Shown in pieces: positions 57,611-64,000 of a DNA stretch of 64,000 nucleotides; positions within the stretch are counted from its first letter, which is position 1; every line of letters begins with the position of its first letter. This DNA comes from Gymnothorax reevesii. Taxonomy: Eukaryota > Chordata > Actinopteri > Anguilliformes > Muraenidae. Position numbers and translations under genes: made by a program. Below the pieces are notes generated by a model that had not been told where the DNA came from, did not search any database, and worked only from the letters and a program-made list of their open reading frames with translations. The stretch spans positions 90,947,620 through 91,011,619 of the forward strand of contig CM056583.1 in NCBI GenBank assembly GCA_029721435.1, given 5' to 3'.

Positions 57611-59603
57611 ATGGAGAAGCCGCAGAGAGCAAATTATTTCTCGACGGAGGAGCAAACAATAATTCTAAGGATGTAAGAAGAATATTAAGACATCATTCAG
57701 GCAAAAAGCAGCACTGCTGCAGTTGCCAGAAACCGCAAGGAATCTTAGCAAAAAATCTCAGACTCTGTCAATGTATAAATTACTGGGATTGTAATATTAA
57801 ATCACCACTGTGCGTTTCTTTCAGATATATGTGCCCGTTTTGATTTTCTTTTATTCTTTTTGACAATTCAACTTCTTCATTTCAGTTGCAACCCCAGTGG
57901 AGCCAAAATGACCTGGGAGCCAAGTAAAAATAAAAAATACAAGAAAATAGCGGTCAAATAGTTCAAAGCGGTCAGTAAGTTTATTATAATCTTCCAGACT
58001 ACATATGATGTAAACAATATACATACATTGTCTACAATAATCTACACTACAAAATGCACAAAGCTTTACCTTTTACGCCGTCTGTGTACAGCTCACAGGA
58101 AAAAAAAAGTGACAAGAAAAAGATGGGAGGGGTCCTCCTACACAACCGCACACTCCTGCAGAGGAGGGGTCCTCCTACACAACCGCACACTCCTGCAGAG
58201 GAGGGGTCCTCCTACACAACCGTACACTCTGCTGCAGAGGAGGGGTCCTCCTACACAACCATACACTCCTGCAGAGGAGGGGGTCCTCCTACACAACCGT
58301 ACTCTCCTGCAGAGGAGGGGGTCCTCCTACACAACCGTACACTCCTGCAGAGGAGGGGGTCCTCCTACACAACCGTACACTCCTGCAGAGGAGGGGTCCT
58401 CCTACACAACCGCACACTCCTGCAGAGGAGGGGGTCCTCCTACACAACCATACACTCCTGCAGAGGAGGGGGTCCTCCTACACAACCATACACTCCTGCA
58501 GAGGAGGGGGTCCTCCTACACAACCGTACACTCCTGCAGAGGAGGGGGTCCTCCTACACAACCGTACACTCCTGCAGAGGAGGGGTCCTCCTACACAACC
58601 GCACACTCCTGCAGAGGAGGGGTCCTCCTACACAACCGTACACTCTGCTGCAGAGGAGGGGTCCTCCTACACAACCATACACTCCTGCAGAGGAGGGGTC
58701 CTCCTACACAACCGTACACTCCTGCAGAGGAGGGGTCCTCCTACACAACCGCACACTCCTGCAGAGGAGGGGTCCTCCTACACAACCGCACACTCCTGCA
58801 GAGGAGGGGGTCCTCCTACACAACCGTACACTCCTGCAGAGGAGGGGTCCTCCTACACAACCGCACACTCCTGCAGAGGAGGGGGTCCTCCTACACAACC
58901 GTACACTCCTGCAGAGGAGGGGTCCTCCTACACAACCGCACACTCCTGCAGAGGAGGGGTCCTCCTACACAACCGTACACTCTGCTGCAGAGGAGGGGTC
59001 CTCCTACACAACCATACACTCCTGCAGAGGAGGGGTCCTCCTACACAACCGTACTCTCCTGCAGAGGAGGGGTCCTCCTACACAACCGTACTCTCCTGCA
59101 GAGGAGGGGGTCCTCCTACACAACCGCACACTCCTGCAGAGGAGGGGGTCCTCCTACACAACCGTACACTCCTGCAGAGGAGGGGGTCCTCCTACACAAC
59201 CGTACACTCCTGCAGAGGAGGGGTCCTCCTACACAACCGCACACTCCTGCAGAGGAGGGGTCCTCCTACACAACCGTACACTCTGCTGCAGAGGAGGGGT
59301 CCTCCTACACAACCATACACTCCTGCAGAGGAGGGGTCCTCCTACACAACCATACACTCCTGCAGAGGAGGGGTCCTCCTACACAACCGCACACTCCTGC
59401 AGAGGAGGGGTCCTCCTACACAACCGCACACTCCTGCAGAGGAGGGGTCCTCCTACACAACCGTACACTCCTGCAGAGGAGGGGTCCTCCTACACAACCG
59501 CACACTCCTGCAGAGGAGGGGTCCTCCTACACAACCGCACTCTCCTGCAGAGGAGTTGGCCTTATCTTATAATAAGGGTTGCCCCATAACGGAGGGTGTG
59601 GAG
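57611..59603 (+). pseudogene. Myb/SANT-like protein of Harbinger, split by an internal minisatellite
   Basis: Exon 1 starts at ATG 57611: MEKPQRANYFSTEEQTIILR then two stops, DIIQAKSSTAAVARNRKE, DSVN (the trihelix Myb/SANT domain that binds transposon ends and imports the transposase). After a degraded intron ending TTTCAG at about 57884, CNPSGAKMTWEPSKNKKYKK follows. A third exon begins near 58091 (after GTACAG) with DKKKMGG/GPPTQPHTPAEE, the proline-rich segment of this family (usually GGGPPPPPLTPAEE). This segment is repeated about 38 times. After the last unit, coding sequence resumes as PAEELALSYNKGCPITEGVE, the expected continuation, up to about 59603. The frame is destroyed by stops and the out-of-register units. 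Confidence 0.85.
58131..59556. repeat. 37-38-bp minisatellite, about 38 units
   Basis: The unit is GGTCCTCCTACACAACCGCA plus CACTCCTGCAGAGGAGG, sometimes with one extra G or with CTCTGCTGCAG in place of CTCCTGCAG. Two overlapping plus-strand ORFs of over 500 codons (58028-59572 and 58054-59589) exist only because the unit has no stop in any plus frame; they are not counted as genes. Confidence 0.97.
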
Positions 59604-59885
59604 AAGTGAACCAGCTTGGTGATATGGAAAACCCAAGATTAATCCAGAAGTGACCTCGTTAAGCCGAAATCCAGCTTCGTGAGACAGGCCCCAGGTGAGT
59701 TAAGTGTGGAATCAACTGCTTTAATTCATCAATTAAGTGCTGAGTAACATCAAAAACCAGCAGACACTGCCGCTCTCCAGGACGTGGGTTGAGCACCACT
59801 GATTTGAATCATCTGTGCTGGAGCAGGGAGAGATCAAAAGCATGAAGGACAAGGGGTACTGCAGGAGAGGTTTGGGGAACACGGA

Positions 59886-60680
59886 ACTGAAGAAACACAG
59901 CAGTACGAAATAAAACTGCAAGAGCTTTCATTCTTATTTCTAATCAAAATAACTCAAATTGAGGATTACAGAGCCACTTAATATTGAACTGCCAAATACC
60001 AAGTCCACATTTAAATTGAATGACTAAGTTGCATAATGAATTGCCAATTGGGGGGGGGGGGTATGTATTGCTATTTGAAGACAACAGCAATATGAAATGC
60101 AATCGATTAAAATTTCATTCTATTAATTTTGACAATTCCGTTACAAACACCGAGTCACCCATGAATGAAAAGATAATTTTGAGGCAATGTGGAAGCAATT
60201 TTAAAATACGGCTAGCTTTAAATGGACTCGATTAGAGAAGCGCATGACATCTTATCAGCCGCGAAATAGACTGCGTGAATCGGAAGGTAATGCAACTGCA
60301 ACACTGCCAAAGCGAATCATCGTTCCAAGTAAACAATAGACCGACCTTCGAATATTTATGCTGCCGAATCAGCAGACCTCACACACCCCCAAACCCAACC
60401 AATGACTGATACGTTAATTAAACCTTTATTTACTATGAGAATATCTCACCCCATTTCTTCTTTGGCGACCACGCCGCAGCACCGACACATATTTCCTATT
60501 TGAATTCCTTACGACCGCTTGCGATCGATGCAGATCTTCGATCCTACTATGGCAGACCGCTCTCTGCTTTTTACAAGAGTCTAGCATTAAATGTAAGCAC
60601 TGATGAATGAGAACAAGTAGGGTTTCACTCTGATGCTCGCCGTCGTCCATTGCTCAGTTTTCTTGAACAGCTTATTTTTT
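59886..60680. other. No confident gene
   Basis: A 75-codon minus-strand ORF from 60650 (MDDGEHQSETLLVLIHQCLH through SVLRRGRQRRNGVRY) faintly resembles the start of a Harbinger transposase, with its Arg-rich RRRRRxW segment. Too short to assign. Confidence 0.3.
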
Positions 60681-62064
60681 GTACTTCTTCTTCTTTCCTG
60701 TTTTGTGGCGGACTTACTCCTGAAACACGGGGCATTACCGCCATCTACTGGGTTGACGGTTATGGCGAGAGATCAGGCAGTTCCAGACTATATTCCTGTT
60801 GTACAGACAACCAAATACCCCCCCCAAAGAAAAGACAACAAAAAAAAAAACACCCTATATCCCTATATTCTTTCCATTAGCCCGGTTTTCCTAAGGAACT
60901 CAAATAACTGTCTCTGACCTTTGACTGTCTTTACCCTTAGAATCTGCTCCAGTTGAAATACTTCTTTTGCCTGCTCCACTACTGCTTTCAATGTCCTCCT
61001 CTCCTCCCCATACTGAACACACTCCATTAACACATGCTGGACTGTCTCACTCTCCCCACAGTGTTCACACTTCCCATCAGCATGTGTGCCTATTTTATGC
61101 AATGATTCATTTAATCCTGTATGTCCTATTCTCAATCGTGTTATTACTGCTTCCTCCCAAGTCTCCTTCCCTGCCCCACCTGTTTCTGTATTGTGAACAC
61201 GTCTCCCTGTATCCTGTGATTCCCAGTATTCCTGCCACCTTTTGTGTACATGTTTCCTTATGATGGATTTCCCTTCTGCTTTACTCAGTGAAACCTGTCT
61301 TCCTATCCCTGGAGCTTTCAGCGCTTGTTTGGCTGGGATACCTACCTCTTCATTTCCTTCCACCCCCACATGTGCTGGGACCCACACTAACTACCTCCAG
61401 CCCTCTTCTCTGCGTCTCATATAGCAATTTATGTGTCACAAAAATTAGGTTTTGTTTGCATGACTTCATTGTTACTATGCTCGTGAGTGCTGCCCAACTG
61501 TCTGATGCAATCACCGCTTTATTTACTCCATTAGTTTTCATCCATTCTATTGCCATTATTATTGCTATAACCTCTACTGCATATACTGATGGGTGATCTG
61601 TGCATCTCTTTTTTATGAATGTTTTGGTACCTGGGACATGTACAGCTGCCCCTGTTCGACCTGTTTCTGGGTCCTTTGATCCATCAGTAAATATTAATAC
61701 TTTCTCCCTTTACTTACTTTCTAAGTACCTCTCAGCCACCCTCCCTTGGTTCTCCGTGTCTTGGATTTCTTTTTTGACTTCAAAGTTCACTGTCGGCATC
61801 TCAAATCACCAGGGTGAAATACCTGACAGTGGGACTGTCTCACTAAACTCTATTTGGTCTAGACCTGCCTGTTCTGCTACCACATTTCCTATCCAACCAA
61901 AGGTCGTCTTGTTACTATTCTCATCTTCCCAGCAATCTTTCTTTTCCTACTTTCTTATTCATTGGTATAACATTTCTTCTTCTCTGGGGCTTAACTGTAG
62001 TACAGACGCATCTTTGGCGTATTACTGCCATCCTCTGTACATTCTTCCCATTACATTATTGTAG
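60681..62064 (-). pseudogene. I/Nimb-clade LINE 3' end: RNase H and C-terminal zinc knuckle
   Basis: The minus strand encodes, with several stops and frame changes, FTDGSKDPETGRTGAAVHVP (RNase H Asp), AVEVIAIIMAIEWM (Glu), AVIASDSWAAL (Asp), then WVPAHVGVEGNEEV (His-x-G-x-x-GNE) and KQAL. It ends with RLRIGHTGLNESLHKIG, CEHCGESETVQHVLMEC (Cx2C-x8-Hx4C knuckle) and FLRKTGLMERI-stop at 60863. An RNase H after the RT is diagnostic of the I group of LINEs. The 3' UTR to 60681 contains ACCGCCATCTACTGGGT and ends in GAAGAAGAAG. The RT is missing: the copy is 5' truncated at about 62064. Confidence 0.85.
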
Positions 62065-62067
62065 CTC

Positions 62068-62313
62068 TCAAATTCGACAGTACAATCCCGTCACATGAAG
62101 GAATTGTAATTTAACTTTGTTCAATAGGGAGCGGTTGTCTTGTTCGCCAAAAATAAAAAATAATCGAAAAGAAAACCAGCAGACCCCAAGATCTGTTCCT
62201 AGCTCGAACAACGTTTTTCTTTCTGATTGGTCATTTTTACAGCGGAACATATTATGCATTGTGGTTTCGTCCTCCCCACACTGACGTTTCCCAGAAGGGT
62301 GTTTCCCAATCAT
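62068..62313 (-). pseudogene. Second I/Nimb-clade LINE C-terminus
   Basis: The minus strand reads IGKHPSGKRQCGEDETTMHN, MFRCKNDQSERKTLFELGTD and ends LLNKVKLQFLHVTGLYCRI-stop at 62068. CGEDETxxHxxFxC is the same C-terminal knuckle as in the neighbouring copy but from a different lineage. Only about 80 residues survive. Its stop codon lies 3 bp from the 5' truncation of the other LINE, which suggests the second one inserted at or very near this 3' end. Confidence 0.75.
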
Positions 62314-62400
62314 CGACAGATAATAATTTAACCCACAGTGACCAAGCCTTAATCTGGTTAATTAAACCATATTACTCTGACCCATCAATACCACTAACCC

Positions 62401-62740
62401 AGGGATTGCCAACTCTGGTCCTGGAGAGCCGCAGTGTCTGCTGATATTTGGTGTTACTCAGGCGTCCCCAACCTTTCCCAGAAAGGGTCGGTGTGGGTGC
62501 AGGCTTTCATTGCAACCAAACAATTACACACCTGATACTACTGATTAACCCCTGGACTCTTTGCTAATAACCTTGATTAGTTGCATCAGGTGTGTAGCTG
62601 CTTGGTTGCTATGAAAGCTGCACCCACATCGGCCCTTTCTGGGAAAGATTGGGGACTCCTGGTGTTACTCATCACTCGATTGATGGATTTAAGTGGTTGA
62701 TTACTCAATTAACTGATCTCACCTGGTGCCTCAGGTTTAA
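62401..62740 (+). repeat. hAT-like repeat half, split by a MITE
   Basis: AACTCTGGTCCTGGAGAGCC, GCAGTGTCTGCTGATATTTG and GTGTTACTCATCACTCGATT with GATCTCACCTGG match the arms at 56475-56590 and 59693-59802. The copy is interrupted after GTGTTACT by the MITE 62459-62661. Confidence 0.7.
62459..62661. mobile_element. hAT MITE with perfect 8-bp target duplication
   Basis: The ends CAGGCGTCCCCAACCTTTCC and (inverted) CAGGAGTCCCCAATCTTTCC are flanked by identical GTGTTACT (62451-62458 and 62662-62669). The interior is also palindromic (ACACCTGATACTACTGATTA and its mirror). Length 203 bp. Confidence 0.95.
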
Positions 62741-63005
62741 TTTGGTAAAAATGAGCTAATCAAGCGTTTAGCAGGAACAACCCACAAGACTCCAAGAGCC
62801 AATTAAGCAGACTTGCAGGTTGTGACAGTGATCTACGTGTTAACCAAGATTTGACAATGTGGTTGGATATTTAGCGTAGTTGTAATGCAGAAAAAGTATG
62901 AGTACAGATAAAAGTTTATGGAGGAGGGTTGGATAACGCTGGTTCTTTAGAGCCAGAGGGTGTGCCGAATTTGGTTTTCTCCACCCTATTTAAACCTAAG
63001 ACACC
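62735..63005 (-). repeat. Repeat A, minus copy
   Basis: Reverse complement of the 57064-57330 repeat. It ends with the same GGTTTAAATAGGGTGGAGAA block, directly next to a Harbinger terminus. Confidence 0.8.
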
Positions 63006-63007
63006 AG

Positions 63008-64000
63008 GGCCTGTATTCACAAAGCATCTTATCTTACCGCTAGGAGTACTCTTAAGTCACGCTAAAACATTTTATGTAGGAGTAAAATCTTAAAAGTTAT
63101 TCACAAAGCCGCTGAGAGACTGGTAACTCCTAGAATAGGAGTAGCTCTGAGGTAGGTGGGAGTAAATCTCCATTGCTATGGATGACGTTAATTCTCATGC
63201 ACAAGTCTTAGGACAATGAGCACGGTGATTGGTTGTTTGGTGACAGGGCGGCCCTTTAAAAAAAATATTCCACATACAACCCATGGAGGAATAAATGAGG
63301 AAATTGTTCAAGCGGCTGGTTTGTCCCATAAAATAATAAAATGTTGAGCACTCCTGAAAATGCACTATGCGCAGTCCCCACATATTATGCTGTAGGCCAA
63401 TAAACATATACAGGAAAGAGAGAGTTGCAAAAACGCCAATAGCATAAAACGAGTCAATAATAAAATGCATCATTTTCCCCAATAATTGGCAACTTATTAC
63501 CCAATGAGAATATGTTGCGATCATTTAAATGTCGAGCCATTCAAGTGTGTTTGCCCTAAACGGTCACGGATGAAAGTTCAAAAAAGACGTGAAAGCCCAA
63601 CTGGAGGCACGACCAGTTACTGCTGCTGGTCCTGTTGGTGCTGGAGCGAAAGCATGTAATCAATTTGGGACGGGGGTGAACAGCAAATTCAAGCGGGATG
63701 CGTGCGATAATATCAGCCTACAGATCAATGCTGCGTTACCCTCGGTGTCTCGGACGGCTGCGGGAAGTGGTGGTATGGGTGATATGGGGAGGTCTGAGAT
63801 TGCAGTCTATAAACGAGCCAGCGTTCAAACAGGGAGGCATACTAAGCTTGGAATGTAATTTATAGCCAACGATTTAGATACGCATGCAAAATATGACATA
63901 GGCTGGTATTATTATGATGATCTATTAAATGTAACCCTCGCTCAATAGCGTAATTTGCCTAGCGTAATTTACGCTAAAGTGTCTTAGTTTTATCTAAGTT
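63008..64000 (+). mobile_element. Harbinger-type element, left end to window edge
   Basis: GGGCCTGTATTCACAAAGCA at 63009 and the following TCTTA/CTCTTA-rich sub-terminal repeats are a terminus of fish Harbinger-type elements. A Myb-like pseudogene follows, as expected in such elements. The right end is outside the window. Confidence 0.6.
63567..63858 (+). pseudogene. Myb/SANT-like protein of Harbinger, frameshifted
   Basis: Frame 1 reads DESSKKT*KPNWRHDQ, LLLLVLLVLERKHVI. After a frame change it continues KFGTGVNSKFKRDACDNISL, QINAALPSVSRTAA. Further on it reads SEIAVYKRASVQTG. Together these follow the trihelix Myb/SANT ORF of Harbinger elements (first Trp in PNW, the K-RDAWD-I helix and the VxRTAAEC-KKW helix, here truncated to TAAGSG). 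Stop codons and the missing final Trp helix show it is dead. Confidence 0.65.

Larger units (their letters stand above)
57416..59692 (+). mobile_element. Harbinger element carrying only a Myb-like gene
   Basis: TIRs GGGGCCTGTCTCATGAAGCT and (inverted) GGGGCCTGTCTCACGAAGCT begin at 57416 and end at 59692. The body holds a Myb/SANT-like gene expanded into a minisatellite. The transposase gene that normally accompanies it is absent: fewer than 100 bp separate the end of Myb-like coding from the right TIR. Target duplication unclear because CACCT/AGGTG continues the palindrome on both sides. Confidence 0.85.
56336..59885. repeat. Inverted arms of a hAT-like palindromic repeat around nested DNA
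   Basis: The left arm (56336-56590: TTTCCCAAACCTCTCCTG, TCTCCCTGCTCCAGCACAG, CAGTGGTGCTCA, GGTCCTGGAGAGC, GATGTTACTCAGCACT, CACACTTAACTCA) is mirrored by 59693-59885. A 54-bp stretch in the left arm is absent from the right. Between the arms lie repeat A (57064-57330) and the Harbinger element 57416-59692, whose right TIR abuts the right arm directly. Confidence 0.75.

Noticed and set aside
58028..59589. Two overlapping plus-strand ORFs of 514 and 511 codons
   Set aside because: Both are produced by a stop-free 37-38-bp unit read in shifting frames; only the short PAEE-frame segments at the array edges relate to a real protein.
60426..60650. Harbinger transposase N-terminus on the minus strand
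   Set aside because: Only an Arg-rich patch resembles the family; there are no catalytic motifs and the frame is short.

Overview
This is nuclear DNA of a vertebrate, almost certainly a teleost fish. It is gene-poor and repeat-rich. It carries decayed Tc1/mariner, PIF-Harbinger and hAT transposons, L1-like, I/Nimb-like and jockey/CR1-like LINEs, a tRNA-type SINE with a GAAT tail, many palindromic MITEs, and two spliced exons of a stomatin-family gene. There are no bacterial-style operons, RBSs or CRISPR arrays.

Layout. 1-14 kb: the minus-strand 5' end of a stomatin-like gene (exon 1 at 13731-13788, exon 2 at 6064-6173, splice phases matching). Its 7.5-kb intron holds a fold-back-type transposon (8234-11333) invaded by an L1-like LINE, which itself contains a 34-bp minisatellite; a 62-bp minisatellite follows. 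14-17.6 kb: MITEs and a SINE. 17.6-24.4 kb: a nest made of a Harbinger transposase gene whose C-terminal coding end has become a 67-bp minisatellite, a LINE reverse transcriptase, a Tc1 element inserted in the RT frame, and a head-to-head pair of Tc1 transposase fragments. 24.7-25.7 kb: CCAGCA-motif and 31-bp repeats. 26.4-38.5 kb: one uninterrupted 12.1-kb satellite of about 1,100 copies of an 11-bp unit. 38.5-50 kb: AT-rich DNA with Tc1 and hAT relics, MITEs and one unassigned exon-like ORF. 50.4-51.5 kb: an uninterrupted Harbinger transposase ORF. 52-56.3 kb: a hAT MITE and a second fold-back element. 56.3-59.9 kb: nested inverted repeats around a Harbinger element that keeps only its Myb-like gene, expanded internally into a 37-38-bp minisatellite. 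60.7-62.3 kb: two I-clade LINE 3' ends. 62.4-64 kb: a hAT MITE with a perfect 8-bp target duplication and the start of another Harbinger element with a broken Myb-like gene.

The most noteworthy result is that the two large GC-rich minisatellites are not random simple repeats. Each is an in-place expansion of a short coding segment of a Harbinger gene: the last residues of the transposase in one case and the proline-rich segment of the Myb-like protein in the other. In both, recognisable coding sequence continues on the two sides of the array. The 11-bp satellite is also unusual: hand bookkeeping of its register over 12 kb closes exactly with only three small indels. Everything was read by eye; family names rest on remembered motifs, not on database searches.
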